Source: Bacteroidota bacterium
Lineage (GTDB): Bacteria; Bacteroidota; Bacteroidia; Bacteroidales; JADFUO01
Assembly: GCA_015222115.1 (NCBI GenBank)
Contig: JADFUO010000331.1
Location: forward strand, 1 to 5,796
Length of the DNA stretch: 5,796 bases
Reading direction: 5' to 3'
Position 1 is the first letter of the stretch, and each line of letters begins with the position of its first letter. This document shows, one piece after another, positions 1-5,796 of the stretch. Under the pieces are notes generated by a model. That model was not told the DNA's origin. It saw only the letters and a program-made list of their open reading frames with translations, and made no database searches. The translations under genes were made by a program, and so were the position numbers.

Positions 1-9
1 ATCTTAAAT

Positions 10-41
10 ATCCCGATACGCTCGTTCCTCGCTATCGGGAT
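10..41 (-). terminator. Hairpin downstream of fusA, possible terminator or dispersed palindrome
   Basis: A perfect 9-bp inverted repeat (ATCCCGATA at 10-18 and TATCGGGAT at 33-41) encloses a 14-nt GC-rich loop. Read with the str operon, it is the second hairpin after the fusA stop codon. It is followed by an AT-rich tract without a clean U-run, so it is not a textbook intrinsic terminator. Palindromes with the ATCCCGATA/TATCGGGAT stem are, from general recollection, common between genes in Bacteroidetes genomes, so it may be one copy of a dispersed element that ends or protects the transcript. The hairpin itself is certain; its role is inferred. Confidence 0.45.
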
Positions 42-52
42 TAATTCGACTA

Positions 53-88
53 TGAAATTATAATGCGGCGGAGCCTTTTATAATTTCA
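53..88 (-). terminator. First hairpin after the fusA stop codon
   Basis: A perfect 11-bp inverted repeat (TGAAATTATAA at 53-63 and TTATAATTTCA at 78-88) encloses a 14-nt loop. The loop holds a further small GGC-GGA-GCC stem at 67-75. It begins 7 nt beyond the fusA stop codon, where a 3' end or processing hairpin would be expected. The outer stem is AT-rich and no U-tract follows, so an RNA-stabilising or processing role is as likely as termination. Together with the hairpin at 10-41 it suggests that the str transcript ends, or is cut, here. Confidence 0.45.
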
Positions 89-94
89 GTCTCA

Positions 95-2200
95 TTAACA
101 ATTCACCACATACCCCTTAATCTTATATAAAACCTCATCAGTAATTCCCTGAGGCACTTCGGCATAATGCATAAACTCAAGATTTGAAGTTGCCCTTCCT
201 GATGTAATTGTTCTTAAGGTTGTGACATATCCGAACATTTCTACCAATGGTACTTTTGCATGTATTACCTGATTACCTATTTTTGAAACCATATCTTCAA
301 GCTGTCCTCTTCTTTTATTCATATCGCTTGTAACTTCTCCGATATATTCATCCGGAGTGATAATTTCGGTTTTCATGATAGGTTCAAGTAAAACCTGTTT
401 GGCTTTTTTACATGCATTTTTAAATGCCAGACCAGCTGCAATTTCAAACGATAATGAATCGGAATCAACACTATGGTATGATCCGTCAAGCAAACGAACT
501 TTTAAATTATCCATCGGGAATCCTACTAACACTCCATTCATCATTGCAGACCTAAATCCTTTTTCAATTGCCGGAATATATTCTTTTGGAATTTTTCCAC
601 CCTTAACTTCATTTATAAATTGCAATCCCTTAATCCCTTCATCAGCAGGTGAAACTTCCACTAAAATATCAGCAAATTTGCCCCTGCCTCCTGTTTGTTT
701 TTTATATATTTCTCTATGTTTAACAGTATCAACAATTGCTTCTTTATAAGCCACTTGTGGTATTCCCTGACTACAATCAATATTAAATTCTCTTTTTAAC
801 CTGTCAATTATTATTTCAAGGTGTAACTCACCCATACCATTAATAATTGTCTGCCCTGTTTCTTCATCAATTCTAACAGTAAAAGTAGGGTCTTCTTCAG
901 CCAGTTTATTTAATGCAATACTCAGCTTATCAACTTCTTCCTGGGTTTTCGGTTCAATTGCCATACTGATCACCGGTTCAGGGAATAAAATTTTTCCAAG
1001 TACCAAAGGATGTTTGATATCTGTAAGCGAATCGCCTGTACGAATTAGTTTAAAACCGATAGCAGCACCAATATCACCTGCTTCAATTTTTTTCATAGGT
1101 TTTTGTTTATTTGCATGTATCTGCATGATACGGGCAATGCGCTCTTTTTTATTGGTATTTGTATTCAGCACATAAGAACCTGCATCCAGAGAACCAGAAT
1201 AAACTCTGAAAAATGCTACTCTTCCAACATAAGGATCGGTAGTTATTTTAAATGCCAACGCACTGAATGGTTCTTTTGGGTCGGCTTTTCTAATTTCTTC
1301 TTTATTTGTATATGGATTTATTCCGGTAACGGGAGGGACATCAAGGGGGGATGGTAAAAATGCTGCTACTGCATCAATTAATCTCTGTACACCTTTATTT
1401 TTAAATGAGGAACCGCAAATAACAGGTGTAATTCTCATTTCAATAGTTGCTTTTCTAATAGCTGATATTATATCATCTTCTGATATTAATTCGGGATTTT
1501 CAAGAAATTTAACAAACAACTCATCGTTTTCTTCAGCAACACCTTCAATTAATTTTGTTCTGAATTCAAGCACAACTTCTTTGATCTCATCAGGCATATC
1601 AACTTCAAAAATTTTCGAACCTTTTGAATCGTCATCCCACACATAAGCTTTATTTTTTATAAGATCAACAATCCCCTGAAACAAATCTTCCGAACCAATA
1701 GGTATTTGAACCGGAATAGGATTGGCTTTTAATTTTTCTTTGATCTCAGAAACTACTTTGAAAAAATCGGCTCCTGCACGATCCATTTTATTAATGTAGC
1801 ATATACGCGGAACATTATAGTGGTCGGCTTGTCTCCAAACGGTTTCGGATTGCGGTTCAACGCCACCGACAGCACAAAACAGGGCAACTGCTCCGTCAAG
1901 CACTCTCAACGACCTTTCAACTTCAACAGTGAAATCAACATGACCCGGAGTATCAATTATATTAATTTTGTATCGTTTGTTATTATAATCCCAAAAAACA
2001 GTTGTTGCTGCCGAAGTAATGGTAATGCCTCTTTCCTGCTCCTGTATCATCCAGTCCATTGTTGTAGTGCCATCGTGAACCTCCCCGAGCTTATAATTAA
2101 CACCGGTATAATACAATATGCGCTCTGTAGTTGTGGTTTTACCCGCATCTATATGAGCCATAATGCCAATGTTTCTTGTATGTTCTAATTTTTCAGACAT
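95..2200 (-). CDS. fusA: Translation elongation factor G (EF-G)
   Basis: EF-G is the cytoplasmic GTPase that drives tRNA-mRNA translocation on the ribosome and helps RRF recycle it. The 701-aa length is normal for the bacterial family. The GTPase domain shows every signature: P-loop AHIDAGKTT (residues 15-23), switch I RGITI (57-61), DTPGHVDF (83-90) with catalytic His87, NKMD (137-140) and the G5 stretch GSSFKNKG (263-270). Domains II and III follow, including GMGELHLEI. Domain IV contains GGRGKFA and the tip loop GSYHSVD (573-579), whose His576 corresponds to the conserved tip histidine. Domain V begins near residue 603 ([10 protein letters not shown]). No truncation or missing residue is seen. 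It is the last gene of the rpsL-rpsG-fusA operon, 29 nt after rpsG. The ATG is chosen because [13 protein letters not shown] is the usual N-terminus. No strong Shine-Dalgarno site precedes it. It carries canonical motifs throughout, so a specialised paralogue is unlikely. Confidence 0.99.
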   Translation of the reverse strand: MSEKLEHTRNIGIMAHIDAGKTTTTERILYYTGVNYKLGEVHDGTTTMDWMIQEQERGITITSAATTVFWDYNNKRYKINIIDTPGHVDFTVEVERSLRVLDGAVALFCAVGGVEPQSETVWRQADHYNVPRICYINKMDRAGADFFKVVSEIKEKLKANPIPVQIPIGSEDLFQGIVDLIKNKAYVWDDDSKGSKIFEVDMPDEIKEVVLEFRTKLIEGVAEENDELFVKFLENPELISEDDIISAIRKATIEMRITPVICGSSFKNKGVQRLIDAVAAFLPSPLDVPPVTGINPYTNKEEIRKADPKEPFSALAFKITTDPYVGRVAFFRVYSGSLDAGSYVLNTNTNKKERIARIMQIHANKQKPMKKIEAGDIGAAIGFKLIRTGDSLTDIKHPLVLGKILFPEPVISMAIEPKTQEEVDKLSIALNKLAEEDPTFTVRIDEETGQTIINGMGELHLEIIIDRLKREFNIDCSQGIPQVAYKEAIVDTVKHREIYKKQTGGRGKFADILVEVSPADEGIKGLQFINEVKGGKIPKEYIPAIEKGFRSAMMNGVLVGFPMDNLKVRLLDGSYHSVDSDSLSFEIAAGLAFKNACKKAKQVLLEPIMKTEIITPDEYIGEVTSDMNKRRGQLEDMVSKIGNQVIHAKVPLVEMFGYVTTLRTITSGRATSNLEFMHYAEVPQGITDEVLYKIKGYVVNC

Positions 2201-2229
2201 TGTTTGTATTATACCTTTTCTTATATTTT

Positions 2230-2697
2230 TTAAAATCTAAAATGAGAAAACGCTTTATTGGCTTCAGCCATCCTGTGAGTATCTTCTTTTTTCTTAAATG
2301 CAGAGCCTTCTTCTTTATACGCTGCAATAATTTCACCTGCTAATTTTTGTCCCATGCTTTTTTCATGGCGTTTTCGTGCATAATTCACCAAAGCTTTCAT
2401 CCCGATAGACATTTTTCTTGATGGTCTGATCTCTGACGGGATCTGGAATGTAGCCCCACCAATTCTTCTGCTTCTCACTTCAACAGCTGGAGTAACATTT
2501 GCCAATGCTTTTTTCCAAACTTCCAATCCGTTCTCTTTTGTTTTTTCCGAAACAATATCAATTGCTTCGTAAAATATTTTAAATGAAAGGTCTTTCTTTC
2601 CTTGTAACATTATATTATTGATAAATTTTGTAACCAAAACATCATTATATTTTGGATCAGGAAGAATAGTTCTTTTTTTGGGTCTTGATTTCCTCAT
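2230..2697 (-). CDS. rpsG: 30S ribosomal protein S7
   Basis: S7 is a primary assembly protein of the 30S head. It binds the 3' major domain of 16S rRNA and lines the E-site exit channel. The 155-aa product has the typical length. It starts MRKSRPKKR and carries the family signature [18 protein letters not shown] in its first half. It then has the basic stretch [20 protein letters not shown] and ends [13 protein letters not shown], a typical C-terminus. It lies 24 nt after rpsL and 29 nt before fusA and is clearly cotranscribed with both. In E. coli, S7 represses its operon by binding a structured rpsL-rpsG spacer of about 100 nt. The spacer here is far too short for that structure, so regulation must differ. 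The sequence is complete and unremarkable. Confidence 0.99.
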   Translation of the reverse strand: MRKSRPKKRTILPDPKYNDVLVTKFINNIMLQGKKDLSFKIFYEAIDIVSEKTKENGLEVWKKALANVTPAVEVRSRRIGGATFQIPSEIRPSRKMSIGMKALVNYARKRHEKSMGQKLAGEIIAAYKEEGSAFKKKEDTHRMAEANKAFSHFRF

Positions 2698-2721
2698 TTT
2701 ATTATATTACAAATTAAGATT

Positions 2722-3099
2722 TTATTTTTTCTTAGGTCTTTTTGTGCCGTATTTTGATCTTCTTTGTGTTCTGCCTTCAACGCCGGAAGTATCCAGGGCG
2801 CCTCTTATAATATGGTATCTAACACCAGGAAGGTCTTTAACTCTTCCACCCCTGATCATAACAATTGAGTGTTCCTGCAAATTATGACCTTCGCCCGGAA
2901 TGTAAGCATTAACCTCTTTTCCGTTGGTTAATCTAACTCTTGCAACTTTTCTCATTGCCGAATTCGGCTTTTTTGGTGTGGTTGTATAAACTCTCACACA
3001 AACGCCTCTTTTTTGAGGACATGAGTCTAATGCAGGCGCTTTGCTCTTGTCAGTTAATTTTTTTCGTCCCTTGCGAACTAATTGTTGTATTGTAGGCAT
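2722..3099 (-). CDS. rpsL: 30S ribosomal protein S12
   Basis: S12 sits at the 30S decoding centre and influences translational accuracy. The 125-aa protein matches the usual length. It has the [12 protein letters not shown] start, the [13 protein letters not shown] segment (residues 27-39), [10 protein letters not shown] (39-48), [10 protein letters not shown] (69-78) and GGRVKDLPG (84-92). Residues Lys43, Lys88 and Pro91, whose substitution gives streptomycin resistance or dependence in other bacteria, are all wild type. Asp89 corresponds to the residue that is beta-methylthiolated in E. coli. The C-terminus ([13 protein letters not shown]) is basic as expected. It is the first gene of the str operon. 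A promoter-like site lies about 35 nt upstream and a second about 255 nt upstream. The start is fixed by the conserved MPTIQQL; no Shine-Dalgarno site is seen, as is usual in Bacteroidetes. Confidence 0.99.
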   Translation of the reverse strand: MPTIQQLVRKGRKKLTDKSKAPALDSCPQKRGVCVRVYTTTPKKPNSAMRKVARVRLTNGKEVNAYIPGEGHNLQEHSIVMIRGGRVKDLPGVRYHIIRGALDTSGVEGRTQRRSKYGTKRPKKK

Positions 3100-3348
3100 A
3101 TTAATTTTTTTTGTTTAATAAAAACGCCCTTTTATAAAGGTAAAATATCGTTTAACAATATCAAAATACTTTAAATTTATTGTGATCTGGAAAAATATAA
3201 GGAAAGATGTTAACGATTCAGACAATTTTCCCTGCAAATTTCAAATATAATTCTTGTAGTTTTTTCTTGCAGTTGAAACCTATATTTGTCTGTGTTTATC
3301 AGGTTCCTTAAGCTTTTCAACCAATTCAATAAATACACTTCTATTTTG
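3100..3348 (-). other. Long 5' leader of the str operon (inferred)
   Basis: This is the stretch between the distal promoter candidate and the rpsL start codon. It is AT-rich and contains the proximal promoter. It also has an uninterrupted minus-strand frame beginning at GTG (3338-3336) and ending at TAA (3212-3210), which would encode 42 residues. That peptide matches nothing I recognise and has no ATG, so I do not call it a gene. I found no strong long-stem RNA structure by eye. The leader exists only if the distal promoter is real. Confidence 0.3.
3135..3165 (-). promoter_or_regulatory. Proximal str-operon promoter candidate
   Basis: On the minus strand TTTG (3165-3162) is followed after 19 nt by TACCTTTA (3142-3135). 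This matches seven of eight positions of the Bacteroidetes -7 element TAnnTTTG and the full -33 TTTG. Initiation would fall near 3128 and give an untranslated leader of roughly 25-30 nt before rpsL. Support is by motif only. Confidence 0.55.
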
Positions 3349-3354
3349 GGGCTG

Positions 3355-3384
3355 CAAAGGTAAAAATTAATTTTACATTTCCAA
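3355..3384 (-). promoter_or_regulatory. Distal str-operon promoter candidate
   Basis: On the minus strand TTG (3384-3382) is followed after 19 nt by TACCTTTG (3362-3355), an exact match to the Bacteroidetes -7 consensus TAnnTTTG. Initiation would be near 3348, about 250 nt before the rpsL start. Its -7 region shares the ten bases TTTTACCTTT with the proximal site, so the two look like tandem promoters of one operon. They could alternatively drive separate transcripts, with the distal one making a small RNA. Confidence 0.55.
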
Positions 3385-3413
3385 TATAATTTTATAAAAA
3401 ATATTTATGATAA

Positions 3414-3444
3414 TTTGGATATTTAAAAACAATTCTTATTTTTG
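3414..3444 (+). promoter_or_regulatory. Promoter candidate for the lipoprotein gene
   Basis: TTTG (3414-3417), a 19-nt spacer and TATTTTTG (3437-3444) match both Bacteroidetes promoter elements exactly. It points at the lipoprotein gene and would give a 5' leader of about 160 nt. It stands back to back with the distal str promoter, about 30 bp away, so the two transcription units diverge from one short control region. Confidence 0.6.
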
Positions 3445-3466
3445 TGTATTATAAAGAAAAATAATA

Positions 3467-3504
3467 AATGTACATTACATGAAGTACTTGGATTTAATGT
3501 ACAA
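3467..3504 (+). repeat. Three GTAC-centred palindromes in the lipoprotein leader
   Basis: AATGTACATT (3467-3476) and AAGTACTT (3482-3489) are perfect palindromes, and AATGTACA (3496-3503) is a near copy of the first. The GTAC cores start at 3470, 3484 and 3499, 14-15 bp apart. The outer two also form a 9-bp stem, TGTACATTA (3469-3477) with TAATGTACA (3495-3503), around a 17-nt loop holding the middle palindrome. It lies just downstream of the predicted start of transcription, where an operator or RNA hairpin could act. The function is unknown. Confidence 0.4.
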
Positions 3505-3613
3505 TTATTAGAGTAAAAATTGTTTTTATAAATGAGTTAGCAGAAATGGAATCAATCCAAAAGTAAAACTTGAATAATTAAACAATTCTATTAATCTTTA
3601 AAAACCTATCACA

Positions 3614-4429
3614 ATGAAAAACAAAACAACATTTACCAACAGTTTAGCTTTCTTTTTCCTTGTTTGTCTAATATTCAATAGTTGCACTCAAGGACCAATT
3701 GATGTAACTAGTGAAATTACGGAGGCTAATAAAGGATTTATGGAAGCATTTAACAGTGGTGACGCAAATGCATTAGCCAAGAATTACACAAGTAATGCAA
3801 AATTGTATCCTTCAAACAGTGATGTAATTGAAGGACAAGAAGCTATTGAAGGATTTTGGAATGCAGTCATGAATATGGGGATAAAAAAAGCCCTTTTAGA
3901 AACTGTAACTGCTGAAAGATTTGGAAATATTGCTATAGAAGAAGGCAGATATAAACTTTATGTTGAAGGAGACCAAATAGTCGATCAGGGTAAATACATT
4001 GTAACCTGGAAAAAAGAAGATGGGCAATGGAAACTTCACCTTGACATCTGGAACACAAGTAATCCTGCACCGCAGCCCAGGGCATCTTTAAATGACACCG
4101 TATGGGTAGTCTGGAATCGTATCAAAGCTGATAAAGTGTCACAGTTTGAGGATTTTAACTTTAATTACTTAGAACCGGCTGTGGCAGAGTATTATCCGCA
4201 GATGAGGAAAACAGTAAGGACGCTAAGACCTGTTGAACAAAACAAGGATGGAACATATACTTATTTTTATTTGATGGATCCTGGAATAAGCCCTGACGGA
4301 TATGATATGACACTTCCTTTGACCGCTAAATATGGTGAGGAAAAAGCCGGTGAATATCTGAAAATGTTTAGGGATTGTTTAAAAGACGGGAAACAAGAAT
4401 GGATAGTGACTGTTCAAACAGCTTGGTGA
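3614..4429 (+). CDS. Predicted lipoprotein with NTF2-like (DUF4440/SnoaL-type) domain and a second alpha+beta domain
   Basis: The 271-aa product begins with Lys residues and a hydrophobic stretch (about 10-21). It then has a lipobox-like FNSC with Cys24 as the probable lipidated residue, so a membrane-anchored, periplasm- or surface-exposed protein is likely. Phe at position -3 is not the usual Leu, so signal peptidase II cleavage is probable rather than certain. Residues about 33-150 resemble the DUF4440/SnoaL group of the NTF2-like fold. They start with a helix containing ANKGFMEAFNSGD, followed by NYTSNAKLYPSNSDVIEG, and end with the strand pair GKYIVTWKKEDGQWKLHLDIWN (first part at 126-134). 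Residues about 160-271 form a separate region with an apparent strand-helix-strand-helix-strand order, reminiscent of a dimeric alpha+beta barrel, but I cannot assign a family. NTF2-like proteins may be enzymes or binding proteins, and no catalytic set is evident here. The gene has its own upstream promoter candidate and no partner in the same transcript. Confidence 0.85.
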   Translation: MKNKTTFTNSLAFFFLVCLIFNSCTQGPIDVTSEITEANKGFMEAFNSGDANALAKNYTSNAKLYPSNSDVIEGQEAIEGFWNAVMNMGIKKALLETVTAERFGNIAIEEGRYKLYVEGDQIVDQGKYIVTWKKEDGQWKLHLDIWNTSNPAPQPRASLNDTVWVVWNRIKADKVSQFEDFNFNYLEPAVAEYYPQMRKTVRTLRPVEQNKDGTYTYFYLMDPGISPDGYDMTLPLTAKYGEEKAGEYLKMFRDCLKDGKQEWIVTVQTAW

Positions 4430-4629
4430 CTTCTATTAAAATGGAAGATTCCACTTCCGCCAATATCAAATGTAAGTAAGTTGGGCGAAAATGCTAAATT
4501 TGAAACAAATCAATATAAAGAAACATAATAGCACTCTGATAACAATATAGTTCGGAATTCCCAGCCTACTCATATTTGAGTACCGTCAGACTGCGCAAAA
4601 ACTATTAACAATATTTTCTTAACTAACTA
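4430..4629. other. Intergenic stretch with no supported gene
   Basis: No coding frame, RNA gene or promoter could be supported here. Two short inverted repeats are present: GGAAG/CTTCC (4443-4447 and 4454-4458) and TACTCA/TGAGTA (4567-4572 and 4577-4582). Neither has a U-tract. The first lies 14 nt past the lipoprotein stop codon and could be a weak terminator, but the stem has only five pairs. Confidence 0.4.
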
Positions 4630-4863
4630 ATACAGAAAAAGGTTTGGAAACGGTTCTTGGAATCAATTGATGATAGGGAAAGTATGCACGATACATGGAA
4701 AGAGTAGCACAAGGTTTATTTAAAGACAAAAAAAGAACTAATTTTATATGGATTTGTAGTAAAAGATTTTGTTGTTGATATTAATGAGTTGATAAATTAC
4801 CGCAAAGTGAGAGGAATAAAGAATAATGGAAAAGCCCGTTCACAATTTTTAACTAATAGATAA
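4630..4863 (+). pseudogene. Remnant of a small hypothetical gene interrupted by one stop codon
   Basis: One frame runs from ATA (4630-4632) to TAA (4861-4863), broken only by TAG at 4705-4707. The TAG follows TWKE and could derive from a Trp codon TGG by one change. The reading before it is KKVWKRFLESIDDRESMHD. After it come KTKKELILYGFVVKDFVVD and then RGIKNNGKARSQF, a normal mixture of charged and hydrophobic residues. The repaired product would be about 77 aa, cytoplasmic, with no signal or membrane segment. The first codon is ATA, possibly a decayed ATG. It overlaps the next remnant by 8 bp in another frame, as translationally coupled genes do. I do not recognise the family. A working gene that uses TAG recoding is much less likely, because the neighbouring remnant shows several independent lesions. 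Confidence 0.6.
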
Positions 4864-5272
4864 TTTAATTAAAGAAGAACACATTCAAAAGGTAAAAGAG
4901 ATTTTGACTCAATGGAATCCTTTGTGTGAACGAGCAAGCTAAATATCTGACCTTAATGACTATGAAATAGAAGCGGTGGATATAATATTCCACATTGATA
5001 TTGAAGTTGATTCTAAAAAAACAAGAGATCTAAAAAAAAGAATTAGGATAATCGTGAAGAAGTGTTAAATGAGGCTTTCAATCTTTGGCTAACAGACAAG
5101 GACTGTGAGAAGCCCTCTGAGTTAATCTATTGTGTTTTGAATTGATAAAAAAGAAGCACGAAAACACAACAATGTGTATAGTGCTTTAAAACACGCCATA
5201 CAACAAACGTTACAGGACATTCCCCACATCAGAGAAAATGATTAAATTCTATTGCAAACATCAAAAATGTAA
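4856..5272 (+). pseudogene. Remnant of a second small hypothetical gene with two stops and two frameshifts
   Basis: Three consecutive segments join into one protein of about 138 residues. Segment one (4856 to about 5058) contains KEEHIQKVKEILTQWNPL and then DLNDYEIEAVDIIFHIDIE, and is cut by TAA at 4940-4942. A lost base near 5057-5060 (probably GTGAAGAAG from GTGAAAGAAG) moves the reading to segment two (about 5059-5142), VLNEAFNLWLTDKDCEKPS then ELIYCVLN. A second shift near 5140 restores the first frame for segment three (about 5144-5272), DKKEARKHNNVYSALKHAI then LQDIPHIREND. That segment has TAA at 5243-5245 and ends SKM at TAA 5270-5272. The first codon is ATA. The KEIL-x-x-W-NPL start and the acidic IEAVDIIF segment faintly recall DUF1871, but this is a weak resemblance. 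It overlaps the end of the preceding remnant, which suggests they once formed a two-gene unit. Confidence 0.65.
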
Positions 5273-5276
5273 AGAA

Positions 5277-5309
5277 AAGTAAGTACAATTTGATTAATTT
5301 AAGTAAGTA
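5277..5309 (+). repeat. Short direct repeat upstream of the last gene
   Basis: AAGTAAGTA occurs at 5277-5285 and 5301-5309, with starts 24 bp apart, between the second remnant and the next start codon. It could be a binding site or chance in AT-rich DNA. No promoter matching TAnnTTTG at correct spacing was found here: TACAATTTG at 5284-5292 has one base too many. Confidence 0.25.
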
Positions 5310-5328
5310 AATCTGATTTATATTATTT

Positions 5329-5739
5329 ATGGAGCAGAAAGACTATTTATTAAGAGAAATTGAGAAAATCTCTTTATTATTAAAAATGATTTTCAATAAA
5401 ATAGCTGGTAAGGAAAAGAGCTATGCACTCACAGTAGAAAATCAATTTGAAGAAGCAAAAGGATTACTGTTTCATGAAATCGGATTTGATATTGATATAT
5501 TTTTATCAATTGAAAAATCAGAAACAGAACATTATATATCCAAATTTAATGGGATTAATGGCTCAAATATTGAATTATTGGCAGATATTTTAAAAGTAAT
5601 GGGAATGAAAACAGATTCGGCAAAAACAAAAGAATATTTGGAGAGAGCATTGAAGTTATATGAGTTGTGTAATTCATTAGACAAAACTTTTTCATTTGAC
5701 CGAGAAAGGAAAATTAACGAGATAAAAAACGTCCTGTAA
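5329..5739 (+). CDS. Hypothetical protein, possibly DUF6483-like
   Basis: An intact 136-aa protein, predicted cytoplasmic and mainly helical, without a signal peptide or membrane segment. It opens MEQKDYLLREIEKISLLL, followed by a second amphipathic helical region (residues about 38-62), then a segment rich in Leu and Ile. The C-terminal part (about 98-136) has a TPR-like helix, AKTKEYLERALKLYELCN, followed by DKTFSFDRERKINEIK. The opening (DYLLREIE) and the TPR-like end recall the DUF6483 group of short uncharacterised proteins, by memory and not by search. No catalytic motif is visible and no function can be given. The ATG is the first in frame, preceded by AT-rich sequence without a Shine-Dalgarno site. 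It is 56 bp downstream of the decayed genes and may once have been read with them. The absence of stops over 136 codons in this AT-rich DNA argues that it is still under selection. Confidence 0.75.
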   Translation: MEQKDYLLREIEKISLLLKMIFNKIAGKEKSYALTVENQFEEAKGLLFHEIGFDIDIFLSIEKSETEHYISKFNGINGSNIELLADILKVMGMKTDSAKTKEYLERALKLYELCNSLDKTFSFDRERKINEIKNVL

Positions 5740-5796
5740 CAAATAAGGATTAAACGCTGAAGAATTGAGAAAAAGCAAGAGATAAATTTTTTGATA

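Noticed and set aside
357..2188. Plus-strand open frames inside fusA (357-749, 1103-1357, 1820-2188)
   Set aside because: They lie wholly antisense to the highly conserved EF-G coding sequence and their translations show no family-like features.
2618..2887. Plus-strand 89-codon open frame across the rpsG-rpsL junction
   Set aside because: Antisense to two certain ribosomal protein genes; composition is an artefact of their codons.
2722..3099. Streptomycin-resistance allele of rpsL
   Set aside because: Lys43, Lys88 and Pro91 are all wild type.
4427..4520. In-frame continuation beyond the lipoprotein TGA for about 30 codons to TAA
   Set aside because: The lipoprotein already ends in a plausible terminal strand, and the extension looks like chance; no sign of recoding.
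4567..4582. TACTCA-TATT-TGAGTA small hairpin
   Set aside because: Only six AT-rich pairs, no U-tract and no gene ending nearby; insufficient for a terminator or named site.
4705..4707. TAG as a recoded sense codon
   Set aside because: The flanking remnant has TAA stops and frameshifts too, so pseudogene decay explains the TAG more simply.
5209..5740. 10-bp inverted repeat GTTACAGGAC (5209-5218) and GTCCTGTAAC (5731-5740) flanking the last gene
   Set aside because: Several 10-bp inverted matches are expected by chance in a window of this size; there is no transposase and no target duplication.

Overview
The window looks like chromosomal DNA of a member of the Bacteroidota (Bacteroidetes), probably an uncultured or little-studied one. 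The evidence is the EF-G, S7 and S12 sequences, the AT-rich composition, the lack of clear Shine-Dalgarno sites before the genes, and three promoter-like sites that fit the Bacteroidetes pattern TTTG/TTG - 19 nt - TAnnTTTG. A genus cannot be named from this sequence alone.

Layout. (1) Positions 1-94 hold two strong hairpins just downstream of fusA. (2) Positions 95-3099, minus strand, are the str operon in the order of transcription rpsL (S12), rpsG (S7), fusA (EF-G), with gaps of only 24 and 29 nt. (3) Positions 3100-3613 are a divergent control region. Two candidate minus-strand promoters serve the str operon, the distal one giving a leader of about 250 nt. One plus-strand promoter serves the next gene, whose untranslated leader carries three GTAC-centred palindromes. 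(4) Positions 3614-4429, plus strand, encode a predicted lipoprotein with an NTF2-like (DUF4440/SnoaL-type) domain followed by a second alpha+beta domain. (5) Positions 4430-4629 contain nothing I can support. (6) Positions 4630-5272, plus strand, contain the remains of two overlapping small genes, broken by stop codons and frameshifts. Each becomes one continuous protein when a few lesions are repaired. (7) Positions 5329-5739, plus strand, encode an intact 136-aa hypothetical protein, possibly DUF6483-like. The final 57 bases hold nothing recognisable.

How it fits together. The left half is highly conserved translation machinery: S12 at the decoding centre, S7 in the 30S head, and the translocase EF-G, made from one transcript. 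The right half is accessory DNA, with an envelope lipoprotein, decayed small genes of unknown function and an orphan protein. I see no mobile-element gene, tRNA, CRISPR array or recognisable defence system. The most informative unexplained items are the decayed gene pair, the divergent promoter region with its long str leader, and the two-domain lipoprotein.
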